Shown here piece by piece: positions 9,643 through 18,233 of a DNA stretch of 64,000 nt; position 1 is the first letter of the stretch, and the number at the start of each line of letters is the position of its first letter. The position numbers and the translations under genes were made by a program. This stretch comes from Ichthyocystis sparus (GTDB taxonomy: Bacteria > Pseudomonadota > Gammaproteobacteria > Burkholderiales > 2013Ark19i). The DNA is taken from assembly GCF_900078755.1 (NCBI RefSeq), contig NZ_FKIH01000003.1; one strand, 5' to 3'. Under the pieces are notes generated by a model. The model made no database searches and was not told where the DNA came from. It saw nothing but the letters and a program-made list of their open reading frames with translations.

Positions 9643-11265
9643 ATGAAAAGGAAATTGGGTGGCACAGGTAGTGAGTTAAGTGGTCCTGATGGTGGTTATG
9701 AGCAAGGCGGGGCAGATGAGCAGGCACAGTCATCGAGTGCGTTGGAATTGGAACAGAGTGCAGGACCTGCTGAGGAAATGGGAGTTGCATTAGCGCCACA
9801 TTTAGCACAAATGTTGGGGATGCAACCTGGTGAGATGCTATCTAGAGGTATGTTTTATGGTACCCCGCAGGCTTGCCATATATCAAGTTTAGTAGTTCAG
9901 CTTTTAGACGAACAGGAAGCATTGGTTCATTCTAAACTAGGAGAGGGAACTAGTGCTGTTGCTCAATCTAGTGACGACGATGGTACTCTTGCCAATAACG
10001 AGGCAACAATAAAAGCACTGATGGATAGCATAGGAGCACCTTTATTTACGGTAGCACCGGCGGCAGAGTCAGCAGAAGATGTAGATGTTACTACGCATGG
10101 GATGGTGTCGGATTTAGCACTAGAGCTGGGAATGCTACCTGATGAAGAGTTGTTTCAAGATATTTTTTGTGATGCCACACAGTTTGATCTTGCTAGAGAA
10201 GATTTATTGCGAAGTCAGGCACTAGATGTAGTTGATGTTGCAATCCAAGAAACTGGTGGAGATTACAGTGATATCTCCGACTATATGGAACCTGATCATG
10301 AATTGATGCAGGTTCTTGTAGAAGGCCTAGTAGAGCCGAAAATAATAGTAGAAGATATAGATGCTGGTGTACATGGTGAATCATCAAGTGCGCCAGTACA
10401 TAGTGCTGCAGGAAGCTCTGAGGTAGTGTTTAGTGCAGAAGAAGAACCTGCAGTGATGGCAATATTACCTGCAACTGAGGTAGCTGTACCTGCAACTGAT
10501 TTAGTAGTGTCGTCAGAGATAGTAATGGAAGAATCGGGATCGGAAGGTCAAGCAACATCAGAGAGAGTGGAGAAAGAGGGACCGGTAAAAGTTTCTTCGA
10601 TGTCGGTAAGAATACTTGGAGATGTAGTTTTAGACGTTGACATAATTAGGACGGAGGAAGAGGAAGAGGAAGAGGAAGATAGGGAGGCAATGAAAAGAGA
10701 GGAAAGTGAAAGAATAAGATTGGAGAAGGAGTTGATTAGAGAAGAAAAGATAAAAGAGCAGGAAATGAGGAAAGAGAAGATGAAAGAGAAGATTAGAGCA
10801 GAGACAGAGGAGAGAAAGAGACATAGAGCGCTGATGAAGGCTAAGGAAAGAGAGGAAAGGGAAGCGGCAAGAGAGAGAGAGAGAGTAGAAAGGAGATCAG
10901 GTAGGATAGCGAATTCTATAAAAGATGGTCTGGCAGAATTGGAAGCAGAGGAGGCGGAGAGAAGGAGGAAGGCGCGGGAGGTGTTGAAAAGAATGGAGGA
11001 AGAGGTTGTAGCTCATGAGAAAGAAAAAGCGGCGGCAATTAAAGCGAAAGAGGAGGAGAAAGCAGCGAGAGCTAAAGCGAAAGAGGAGGAGAAAGCAGCG
11101 AGAGCTAAGGCGAAGGAGGAGGAGAAAGCAGCGAGAGTTAAAGCGAGGGAGGAGGAGAAAGCAGCTAAAGCTAGAGCAATGGAGATGGCGAGAGATGATA
11201 AAGAAATAGAAGAAACGATAGAAGGAGTAGTTCAAGCGGCAGCAGCAGAGAGGCAGAAGGAGTAG
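9643..11265 (+). CDS. Coiled-coil family protein, copy 4 (540 aa)
   Basis: Unrecognised family member. The ATG at 9643 follows GAAGGACT 9 bases upstream and gives the family N-terminus MKRKLGGTGSE. The first domain (about 47-140: LAPHLAQMLGMQPGE, RGMFYGTPQA, DSIGAP) is well kept. The second (about 155-235: LALELGMLPDEELFQDIF) has diverged strongly and lost FYGTPQ. After an acidic, Val-rich linker and an EEEEEEE run, about 220 residues of coiled coil end in four 11-residue repeats. No signal peptide, no membrane segment. It is the last copy of the array and runs convergently into the membrane-protein gene at 11303. Function unknown; a secreted effector is one option. Confidence 0.8.
   Translation: MKRKLGGTGSELSGPDGGYEQGGADEQAQSSSALELEQSAGPAEEMGVALAPHLAQMLGMQPGEMLSRGMFYGTPQACHISSLVVQLLDEQEALVHSKLGEGTSAVAQSSDDDGTLANNEATIKALMDSIGAPLFTVAPAAESAEDVDVTTHGMVSDLALELGMLPDEELFQDIFCDATQFDLAREDLLRSQALDVVDVAIQETGGDYSDISDYMEPDHELMQVLVEGLVEPKIIVEDIDAGVHGESSSAPVHSAAGSSEVVFSAEEEPAVMAILPATEVAVPATDLVVSSEIVMEESGSEGQATSERVEKEGPVKVSSMSVRILGDVVLDVDIIRTEEEEEEEEDREAMKREESERIRLEKELIREEKIKEQEMRKEKMKEKIRAETEERKRHRALMKAKEREEREAARERERVERRSGRIANSIKDGLAELEAEEAERRRKAREVLKRMEEEVVAHEKEKAAAIKAKEEEKAARAKAKEEEKAARAKAKEEEKAARVKAREEEKAAKARAMEMARDDKEIEETIEGVVQAAAAERQKE
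11038..11169 (+). repeat. Four 33-bp repeats coding 11-residue coil units
   Basis: Four consecutive 33-base units code for IKAKEEEKAAR, AKAKEEEKAAR, AKAKEEEKAAR and VKAREEEKAAK. An 11-residue period fits a hendecad-type helix. The units are nearly identical at the DNA level. Confidence 0.9.
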
Positions 11266-11302
11266 CATTAGTTGTGTATTGCAATCACATTTACTTGCAG
11301 TG

Positions 11303-11830
11303 CTATATAATCTGCCCCAGACGGGTGTAAAATTTACTTACTGCAGTGGTTTTTCCAAGCGCTTCGACAGTCAAGAAAGAAAGTAACAGCAACAAAAAAC
11401 ACGCAGAAACAGCAACTATTGCGTCGTAAACAAGACTGCCGAATGTAATTCCAGTAAAGCGTACGCATGCACCCAAAACAAATGCAACTACCCCTGCCAA
11501 TAAAAAAGATAGTACTGATTCAGGACAACGGCAACATAAGCTCTCTGCTTTTTTGCGTTTTATGCCATCTGTGCTATGTGCATTACTCGCCTCTATAGAC
11601 ATTGTTTCTAGTGGACTACTTTCTTGTGTGTTTGGTCCTTCTTCTATACATTCGGTATGAATATATGATTCTTGGTTTTGAGGAAAATCAACTTCCGATA
11701 CACGTACGTTTACATCTTCAATTGTAAGGCGCGATCCCATCTGTTGTCTAAGGGATGAAAGATCTAAGTCTATGCTAATTTCATTACTTTGATTGCTATC
11801 ATTACCTCTAATCTTTATAACAATATTCAC
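11303..11830 (-). CDS. Small protein with two C-terminal membrane segments
   Basis: Unrecognised, 175 residues. It starts with GTG at 11830, behind a strong GGGAGGG 8 bases upstream. Residues 1-105 are hydrophilic; a short CCRC cluster sits at 99-102. Two hydrophobic stretches (about 106-124 and 133-155) are separated by only about 8 residues, then a short basic tail follows. This hairpin of two close membrane helices is the layout of chlamydial-type inclusion membrane proteins, though small bacterial inner-membrane proteins can look the same. It faces the end of coiled-coil copy 4 (stop codons 37 bases apart). Effector status is inference. Confidence 0.6.
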   Translation of the reverse strand: MNIVIKIRGNDSNQSNEISIDLDLSSLRQQMGSRLTIEDVNVRVSEVDFPQNQESYIHTECIEEGPNTQESSPLETMSIEASNAHSTDGIKRKKAESLCCRCPESVLSFLLAGVVAFVLGACVRFTGITFGSLVYDAIVAVSACFLLLLLSFLTVEALGKTTAVSKFYTRLGQII

Positions 11831-12135
11831 GGCAACACCCTCCCGTTAACTACTATACACATCTATTGCTATTCCACCCTGGTGGCATCCACTCTGTATG
11901 CTAACATTCTAGATGACAATTGCTGCGAGTGTTAGTGCAGATTATGCGACTTTGCTCATTACTTTTATTAGATCCGTTGTCGTACTTATGCTTGCAGTTT
12001 ATTTAACAGTTCTCGAGTATGAGGCAAAAAATGTGCTTGCGTCAAAAATATGAATTGCATCTACTGTATTAATAAATATTTCCTTCAGCTTAATATTAGC
12101 AATTTAGTTATGGTGTATTAGCTACATTGTTTGCT
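11831..12135 (+). other. Intergenic region before nadD
   Basis: About 300 bases between two divergent genes. Apart from the perfect inverted repeat at 12136-12160 I see no gene, RNA or repeat. It presumably holds the promoters of both flanking genes, but no clear -35/-10 pair can be chosen by eye. Confidence 0.4.
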
Positions 12136-12160
12136 AATGTGTTACGTGATGTAACACATT
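12136..12160. promoter_or_regulatory. Perfect 10-bp inverted repeat upstream of nadD
   Basis: AATGTGTTAC, five-base loop GTGAT, GTAACACATT. The two arms are exact reverse complements. It lies 55 bases before the nadD start. It is not followed by a T run, so it looks more like an operator or an mRNA hairpin than a terminator. Confidence 0.5.
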
Positions 12161-12215
12161 GTGCTTTATAGTTGAGCATGTATTATTTGTTGCTTACTAT
12201 CGGACAATGCATATC

Positions 12216-12842
12216 ATGCGAACACATGTAGGTATTTTTGGTGGTACTTTTGATCCAGTTCATGAAGGACATTGCGCTGTTGCCCGTGCGGTTCAAATTG
12301 CGTGTTCTTTTTCTAGGATGATTTGGATGCCAGCCGGACATCCTTGGCAAAAGAGCGCCATTAACGCTCCCATTAACCACAGATTATCTATGCTATCGAA
12401 GGCCGTTTTACAGCTTCCCGGACATGAGATCAGCCTTCACGAGGCCTACAATGATGGTATTACTTATACCATAGAAACCGTTCGCGCATTAAGGGGTGAT
12501 TTAGGATATGATTTTCCATTAACGTTGGTGCTAGGGTGGGATAGCTTTTCTGGAATAGGAACTTGGAAGAATGGTATTGACATTTTAAATGAGGTTAATT
12601 TGGCTGTCGTTCCTAGATATGGGTTGGGTAAGTGTCTATTAGATCCAGTTCTATCTTTATGGCGCAAGAGACAGAGGTGTTTATTTTACGGACAGTATTA
12701 CGGTGCAGTTTTGGATGTTCCTATGGTTTCCTTTGACGTATCTTCAAGTTTTGTGAAGGATAAGATTCGTGAAATTGGAAGTTGTCCTGGTTTACCCCCA
12801 GGAGTGGCTGCCTATGTGTCCGCTTACAGTATTTATAAATAA
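12216..12842 (+). CDS. nadD: Nicotinate-nucleotide adenylyltransferase
   Basis: Transfers AMP from ATP to nicotinate mononucleotide, giving deamido-NAD in the cytoplasmic NAD pathway. The nucleotidyltransferase motif GGTFDPVHEGH is at residues 9-19 (the HxGH-type pair is H16 and H19). The C-terminal SSSFVKDKIRE matches the ISSTxIR motif of the family. The start at 12216 (MRTHVGIFGG) fits the usual NadD N-terminus; the ATG at 12207 is possible. Neither has a clear ribosome site. At 208 residues it has the normal length. It lies 20 bases upstream of rsfS, the usual pairing in proteobacteria, so the two are probably cotranscribed. Confidence 0.93.
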   Translation: MRTHVGIFGGTFDPVHEGHCAVARAVQIACSFSRMIWMPAGHPWQKSAINAPINHRLSMLSKAVLQLPGHEISLHEAYNDGITYTIETVRALRGDLGYDFPLTLVLGWDSFSGIGTWKNGIDILNEVNLAVVPRYGLGKCLLDPVLSLWRKRQRCLFYGQYYGAVLDVPMVSFDVSSSFVKDKIREIGSCPGLPPGVAAYVSAYSIYK

Positions 12843-12862
12843 TAGGCTATGAGGGTTCGTTA

Positions 12863-13198
12863 ATGGAAGAAGCGTTGCTTCAGTTGGTAGTTAAAGTACT
12901 AGAGGGCAATAAATCTGAAAATGTAGTTTTTTTAGATACTTCTCTTTTCCCTACTATTTTTGACGGCATGGTTGTAGCGTCTGCTGATAATCCTAGACAC
13001 TCCCAGGCTTTATCTAGACACCTGATTAAGGAATTAAAAGATAATAAGTACCAGATAATTGGAGTAGAAGGAGAAAGTGAAGGTAATTGGATACTGGTAG
13101 ATATAGGCGATATAGTCGTACACATAATGGTTGATGAGATGAGGGAACAATACTCACTTGAGGATCTTTGGCGTAAGAAGCCTGATAGCCAGTCTTGA
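12863..13198 (+). CDS. rsfS: Ribosomal silencing factor RsfS
   Basis: Binds ribosomal protein uL14 and blocks joining of the subunits when nutrients are short. The family features are visible: SENVVFLDTS near the start, VVASADNPRHSQALS (residues 36-50) and GNWILVDIGDIVVHIMVDEMREQYSLEDLW near the end. 111 residues is a normal length. A GAGGG lies 7 bases before the ATG. It follows nadD closely; its end faces ftsY with only 9 bases between the stop codons. Confidence 0.93.
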   Translation: MEEALLQLVVKVLEGNKSENVVFLDTSLFPTIFDGMVVASADNPRHSQALSRHLIKELKDNKYQIIGVEGESEGNWILVDIGDIVVHIMVDEMREQYSLEDLWRKKPDSQS

Positions 13199-13207
13199 AT
13201 GTTTACA

Positions 13208-14182
13208 TTACTCTTGATGGCAGGTTCCAAGGAGACCGTCTACGTATTCCTTGGCGCTAAATGGCACCAGATCGTCTATGCTTTCCCCGGTGCCGATAAA
13301 GTACACTGGAATGTTAAACCGCTTGGACATGGATGTGATTGTGCCTCCTCTTGCTGATCCATCTAACTTTGTTACTATAATTCCTGATAGTCCTTTCATG
13401 ATCTCGTTAAAAGTCTCGATTTGGCGGATGACGTTTTGTCCCATAGTGCCGTCAACAATAATAATTTTTTCTTGAGGGGGTTTGCCAAGGGATTTTTCTG
13501 CTACGCGCACCACCTTTCCAAGTTCCGCCATAAGGTGAGTTTGTGTAGATAGCCTACCTGCAGTGTCTGCAATTACGACATCCATATTCTTTGCTTTAGC
13601 TGATTGAATTGCATCGTATACTATTGACGCAGGCTCACCTTTTTCCTGATGAACCATGTTTACTTGATTGCCACGGGCCCAAACATTTAGCTGGTCGGCA
13701 GCAGCAGCTCTAAATGTGTCTCCAGCTGCCAGCAGAACACTTTTACTTTGATTTTGGAAAAACTTGGCTAATTTGCCTATAGTTGTCGTTTTACCCGAAC
13801 CATTGACTCCACATACTATGATAACTGATGGTGACTCACTCAACTCGAATTTTTTTTCTAAGGGTAAAACTTGGGCCAGTATTATTTCACGGAGCAATTC
13901 GTGTATGGTAAGAGTTGAATTTTTGCTATAGGCGCTCCTGATTTGAGATAAAATTTCTTGTGTTGCCTCATGGCCACAATCGGCCATTATAAGAGTTTCC
14001 TCTAATTTTTCACAAATGTCTGTATCTAGCTGATTTTGAGACCAAAATTTCTTAAGATTGGAAAAAATTTTTTTCCTGGTCAAACTCAGGCTTTTTCTGA
14101 GTTTAGTCCATGAATTGGGTTTAGTTTCTACTGAGTTACCATTATTATCTGGTATGAATCTTTTCCTTAAGAAGTTTAACAT
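13208..14182 (-). CDS. ftsY: Signal recognition particle receptor FtsY
   Basis: SRP-GTPase that receives ribosome-nascent chain complexes at the inner membrane for co-translational insertion. The GTPase motifs are clear: G1 GVNGSGKTTT (about residue 125), DTFRAAAADQL, DTAGR (about 202) and TKLDGSARGG (about 266). The N domain four-helix region precedes it. The acidic A domain common in enterobacteria is almost absent, giving 324 residues. The gene is divergent from the M16 peptidase pair, the usual order in Betaproteobacteria. Confidence 0.96.
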   Translation of the reverse strand: MLNFLRKRFIPDNNGNSVETKPNSWTKLRKSLSLTRKKIFSNLKKFWSQNQLDTDICEKLEETLIMADCGHEATQEILSQIRSAYSKNSTLTIHELLREIILAQVLPLEKKFELSESPSVIIVCGVNGSGKTTTIGKLAKFFQNQSKSVLLAAGDTFRAAAADQLNVWARGNQVNMVHQEKGEPASIVYDAIQSAKAKNMDVVIADTAGRLSTQTHLMAELGKVVRVAEKSLGKPPQEKIIIVDGTMGQNVIRQIETFNEIMKGLSGIIVTKLDGSARGGTITSMSKRFNIPVYFIGTGESIDDLVPFSAKEYVDGLLGTCHQE

Positions 14183-14340
14183 TTACATTGTATCCCGTGA
14201 TTAGTTTAACCATTTCTAAAGTAAGTGGTTCCTTAGCTATGCTGTGTGTTTATGTATGGTCTAAGGGAAAAGATGTATTCTATCATCAGAGCGCACATGT
14301 GGCGTTGAACAGCATTGCTAATTTTCAGGAATATTCTACG

Positions 14341-15753
14341 ATGGAACTTAGGTTGGTGTTTGCATTTTGTTTTGCATTGCTAATAAGTTCATTTTCGTTT
14401 GCCGAAAATTCATCTGATTTATCCGGAAGTTTTTCATTAGATAATGGCATGAAAGTTATAGTTGTACACGACGATCAGTCACCTGTTATAGCTTTAGCCA
14501 TATTTTATAGGGCTGGAAGTATAGATGAGGTTAATGGTGTTACTGGAATTGCTCACGCATGTGAGCACATGATGTTTCGTGGTACAACTACCTATCCTGG
14601 TCAGCAATTTATAAATAAATTGAAGATGATAGGAGCTTTATATAATGCTGGCACTGACCGGGATCTGACAGTATATTACGAGAAGGTTAATCATTCTGAT
14701 CTAGGATACGTTTTGTCATTAGAAGCTGATAGGATGAGGAATGCTATACTAAGCAAAGATGATTTTGACCGCGAGCGCCAGATAGTAATAGAGGAGCGTA
14801 GGCTAAGGTTGGAAGATAATCCTAAGGCCCTTTTGGACGTTCAACTAAATGCCACAGCTTTTGTTACTAGCCCCTACCATAACCCTGTTATAGGTTGGAG
14901 GGCCGATTTATATGAAATGACTATAGATGATATTAGACAGTGGTACAGTACATGGTATGCTCCTAACAATTCTATATTAGTTCTAGTTGGAGATATCACC
15001 CTACAGGATGCTCGTGCCTTAGTTAGTTCCTATTTTTCTGGTATTAAACATACTGAGCTTCCTGTGCGCCGATCTCGTCCCGAGATTCAGCAAAGTGGTG
15101 CACGCTATTTTGTGTTGGATTTGCCCACGACCTTTCACATGATGTCTATGGCCTGGGTAGTTCCCGTATGGACAGTTGGTGTTCCGGTTACAGACCCGGT
15201 TGCCTTACAGGTTCTTGGATACATTTTGGGTGGCTACCCTGGTGCTAGGTTGAATACTTTGCTTATTAAGAAAAAAAAGCTCCTGGAGTCTTTATCTGTG
15301 GACTATGTTCCTATAGGTCGTGGACCTGGATTATTTAAGATCTCCCTTGTAGCCAAGGAAGGCTCACAGATGGCCTTGATTCGTAAGCTAGTACTGTCTG
15401 TTATTCGCGATATTCAGACAAATGGTCCTACAGATAAAGAGATTTCTTCTGCCAAACGTTCATTATATGCTGAGTATGTTTTTGATCAAGATTCATTATC
15501 TAACAGGGCTTTTGACATAGGTTATTTTGCTATTTCAGGTAGAGATTTGGCCGCACGGGATGAGTTTTATAACTCTTTTCAGAATGTAAAAAAGGAGGAT
15601 GTACAAAGGCTTGCTGTTAAATTTTTTAAACGTTCTTTAATGGTGTGTGGGGAATTGAGGCCATCAATGAATCCAGATTTGGTGAAACAAAATAATGTGG
15701 ATACCAAGGGTGAGTTGCCAACAAATTTTTCAGAAACTGTTGCTAGTACATAA
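14341..15753 (+). CDS. Periplasmic M16 zinc peptidase, catalytic partner
   Basis: Pitrilysin-family metallopeptidase. The inverted zinc motif HACEH is at residues 72-76, and the third ligand is expected in VIEERRLR near 152. The ATG at 14341 is chosen because it opens a clean signal peptide (LVFAFCFALLISSFSFAE), and AGGA sits upstream; the frame extends further up but without signal-peptide logic. 470 residues fits a half-size M16 subunit. The next gene encodes a second M16 protein, probably the non-catalytic partner of a heterodimer. Substrate unknown. Confidence 0.9.
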   Translation: MELRLVFAFCFALLISSFSFAENSSDLSGSFSLDNGMKVIVVHDDQSPVIALAIFYRAGSIDEVNGVTGIAHACEHMMFRGTTTYPGQQFINKLKMIGALYNAGTDRDLTVYYEKVNHSDLGYVLSLEADRMRNAILSKDDFDRERQIVIEERRLRLEDNPKALLDVQLNATAFVTSPYHNPVIGWRADLYEMTIDDIRQWYSTWYAPNNSILVLVGDITLQDARALVSSYFSGIKHTELPVRRSRPEIQQSGARYFVLDLPTTFHMMSMAWVVPVWTVGVPVTDPVALQVLGYILGGYPGARLNTLLIKKKKLLESLSVDYVPIGRGPGLFKISLVAKEGSQMALIRKLVLSVIRDIQTNGPTDKEISSAKRSLYAEYVFDQDSLSNRAFDIGYFAISGRDLAARDEFYNSFQNVKKEDVQRLAVKFFKRSLMVCGELRPSMNPDLVKQNNVDTKGELPTNFSETVAST

Positions 15754-15779
15754 AGAAATTAAATTTTGGGGGATATCTA

Positions 15780-17153
15780 ATGGCTAGGGCTGCACGCTGT
15801 TTTTTTATATTGGCGTTTGTAAGTGCTAGTTTTATAGCTAAGGCCTCGCCGCCTGGCGTACAGCATTGGAAGGATAGTGGGGTATCAGTATTATTTGCTG
15901 AGACCAAACGTTCCCCCATACTTGATATAGCCTTATCCTTTGCTGCCGGATCAGCGTACGATCCTCCGGGTAGATCTGGTTTAGCTAGCCTAGTATCGTC
16001 TGTGTTATCTATGGGATCTAGAGATGAGGACGAGCTTCAGATTGCCGATAAATTCTCTTCTCTGGGTGCTTTGTACCATACTACGGTTGATTCTGATCGA
16101 GCAATAATCTACCTACGTACTTTGTCTGATCCAGACTCTGTCAGAGATGCTATAAATGTGGTGGAGGATTTTTTGACTCATCCATCATTTTTGCCAAGTA
16201 TAGTTGAACGTCATAAGGGTATTATGTTGTCAAAGCTGAAGACAGATAAGAGCTTTCCTGAGTTTTATGTTAAGCGATCTCTGTATAGGCAGGTGTATGG
16301 CAACCACCCTTATGGAGTTATGCCTACTGAAAAGAGTATTTCTGATATTTCTGTTAAGGATGTAGAAGATTTCTACAATAAGCACTATAGGAGAAGATTT
16401 TTGTCTATTGCTATGGTTGGTAACGTATCTAGGTCCGCTGCTGAGAATATAGTTAAACTTTTGCTAAGCGGATTGCCCTCTGGCGGTAGCAAATGTAGGT
16501 TGCGACAGGTAAAGGCGCGTATGGCTAGTGAGGAGAAGGTAGACTTTTTGTCACACCAGACTCATATTGCGATGGGCGGGTTAGCTGTTTCCTACGCTGA
16601 TGCTGACTACTTTCCATTGTTAGTAGCTAATCAGGCTTTTGGGGGTGATCCATTAACTTCTAGGTTGGCAATTAACATAAGGCAAAACAAGGGCTTGGCA
16701 TATTCCGTCAGATCTTATGTGTTACCCTATCAAAGAAAAGGATTGTTTGGTATTTCCCTACAGACCAGAGCTTCTGAAGCTGCTAAGGCTGTGCAGGCTG
16801 TTAATGATGAACTTAATAATACAATTACTAACTGCTTTACCAACTTAGAAATTGATTCAGCCAAAGAGCAGCTCATCAGAAGCTTTCCACTATACTGGGA
16901 TGATAACATTGGTTATTTGCATATTCTATCTCTTATAGGATTCTATCAGCTTTCTTATAATTGGATTGGGTCCTATGTCTCTCATATTAGAGCAGTTACC
17001 AGAGATGATGTTTGTAGGGCAGTTAAGCTGTACATAAAGCCATCACTTTTATCAACTACTATTGTTGGTCCCGCCCCTAGAGAAGAAGCTAAAGAATCTG
17101 ACAAAGAGGACAGTATGGATAGTTTGTTTACCGAAGATAGTGGGGTTAATTAG
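15780..17153 (+). CDS. Periplasmic M16 peptidase-like protein, non-catalytic partner
   Basis: Second half of the M16 pair, 457 residues, with a signal peptide (ARCFFILAFVSASFIAKA). The position of the zinc motif reads GLASLVSSVLS instead of HxxEH, so it should be inactive. It keeps the R/Y-type substrate-binding region of the family (NKGLAYSVRSY). Such pairs of active and inactive subunits are well known for bacterial M16 enzymes. A GGGGGAT lies just before the ATG. The gene ends 2 bases before the rsmD start. Confidence 0.9.
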   Translation: MARAARCFFILAFVSASFIAKASPPGVQHWKDSGVSVLFAETKRSPILDIALSFAAGSAYDPPGRSGLASLVSSVLSMGSRDEDELQIADKFSSLGALYHTTVDSDRAIIYLRTLSDPDSVRDAINVVEDFLTHPSFLPSIVERHKGIMLSKLKTDKSFPEFYVKRSLYRQVYGNHPYGVMPTEKSISDISVKDVEDFYNKHYRRRFLSIAMVGNVSRSAAENIVKLLLSGLPSGGSKCRLRQVKARMASEEKVDFLSHQTHIAMGGLAVSYADADYFPLLVANQAFGGDPLTSRLAINIRQNKGLAYSVRSYVLPYQRKGLFGISLQTRASEAAKAVQAVNDELNNTITNCFTNLEIDSAKEQLIRSFPLYWDDNIGYLHILSLIGFYQLSYNWIGSYVSHIRAVTRDDVCRAVKLYIKPSLLSTTIVGPAPREEAKESDKEDSMDSLFTEDSGVN

Positions 17154-17155
17154 AC

Positions 17156-17707
17156 GTGGGGAGGTTAGTTATTAATGGAGGCAACTGGAAGAGCAGGGTA
17201 GTACGTTTTAGTAATGAATCTATAGTGCGGCCCACCCCAATTAGGTTAAGGGAGACGCTTTTTAATTGGTTAGGACATAACCTCTCGGGTTTATATTGCC
17301 TGGACTTATTTGCCGGGAGTGGTGTTTTAGCGCTAGAGGCACTATCACGTAATGCTGCTGGAGCTACGTTTGTCGATAACAACCACCATGCTATACTTGG
17401 TATATGTCGAGCGGTTAGGGACCTACAAACAGAGAGCAATACTAAGATTTTTAAGAAGGATGCAATTAGTTTTCTACGGGAATTTAAGGACCGTTCTCTT
17501 CATTGTGATATCGTTTTTCTCGATCCTCCTTTTGGAATGGACGGTTTGTTGTCAGAGTCTGTTTCTTTGTTAGGGGAAAAGTTGCTTTTGGGTTCGGTCG
17601 TTTACATTGAATCATCCAAGTCTGTACGTTTAAGCAGTGTTTGGCGACCTCTTAAGGAGAAGAAAGTGTCGTCTGTTTTCGGTTCCGTCTGGAGCCTATT
17701 GGCATAA
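17156..17707 (+). CDS. rsmD: 16S rRNA (guanine-966-N2)-methyltransferase RsmD
   Basis: Methylates G966 of 16S rRNA using S-adenosylmethionine. Starts with GTG at 17156, right behind the M16 gene. Motifs: RPTPIRLRETLFNWL (substrate side), LDLFAGSGVLALEALSRNA (SAM-binding motif I) and DIVFLDPPF (catalytic motif IV). 183 residues is normal. In other Betaproteobacteria rsmD is usually followed by coaD and a ferredoxin gene; here those two lie 42 kb away and folA follows instead. Confidence 0.93.
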   Translation: MGRLVINGGNWKSRVVRFSNESIVRPTPIRLRETLFNWLGHNLSGLYCLDLFAGSGVLALEALSRNAAGATFVDNNHHAILGICRAVRDLQTESNTKIFKKDAISFLREFKDRSLHCDIVFLDPPFGMDGLLSESVSLLGEKLLLGSVVYIESSKSVRLSSVWRPLKEKKVSSVFGSVWSLLA

Positions 17708-17716
17708 GGGGTGGTC

Positions 17717-18229
17717 GTGTTGTCTATGATTGCCTGCTGTAGTCGTAACCGTGTAATTGGCTATAATGGTCAAATTCCTTGGCGCCTTCCTGCTGATTTG
17801 TCGTTTTTTAAGAAAAAGACATGGGGCTCTGCTGTTTTGATGGGACGTGTTACCTGGGAGTCGCTGAAAGGGTATCTCTTTCCAGGTAGGGATATGATTG
17901 TTGTGACGTCTAGGCATCGCTCGTATCATATTGACGGAGTGACGTTTGTTTCTTCCCCAGAGGATGCGGTCGCTCTAGTAAATGATGCTAAGCCAATGTT
18001 TATCATAGGTGGTTCTCGCTTGTATAAATGGGGTCTTTTGTACGCTAGTTATTTATTTTTGACAGAAATTCACGGCGATTATAAAGGTGATACATTTTTC
18101 CCAGAGTTAACTTCTGATTGGCAAGAATATTCCCGCGAAGCAGGCGATGCGTCGAATTTTGATTATCAATTTGATTTTGTTTGCTATCGCAACTATTTAC
18201 CAAAGCCGATTGTTTTCAGAGGGCGGTAA
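17717..18229 (+). CDS. folA: Dihydrofolate reductase
   Basis: Reduces dihydrofolate to tetrahydrofolate with NADPH. The GTG at 17717 is chosen: AAGGGG stands 5 bases upstream and the product starts MLSMIACCSRNRVIG, like the usual N-terminus; an ATG at 17726 is the alternative. Visible family features are NGQIPWRLPADLSFFKK, LMGRVTWESL, DMIVVTSR and FIIGGSRLYKWGL. 170 residues. It shares the one-carbon pathway with thyA at 60679, which is often its neighbour elsewhere but here sits on the far side of the T3SS island. Confidence 0.94.
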   Translation: MLSMIACCSRNRVIGYNGQIPWRLPADLSFFKKKTWGSAVLMGRVTWESLKGYLFPGRDMIVVTSRHRSYHIDGVTFVSSPEDAVALVNDAKPMFIIGGSRLYKWGLLYASYLFLTEIHGDYKGDTFFPELTSDWQEYSREAGDASNFDYQFDFVCYRNYLPKPIVFRGR

Positions 18230-18233
18230 GGTT

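Noticed and set aside
1..11265. TolA, SMC or ribosome-binding identity for the coiled-coil genes
   Set aside because: Lys/Glu/Arg coils match many unrelated proteins by composition only; there is no TolA membrane helix, no ATPase motif, and the N-terminal domains do not fit.
15780..17153. Second M16 protein as an active peptidase
   Set aside because: The HxxEH zinc motif is absent at the expected place.
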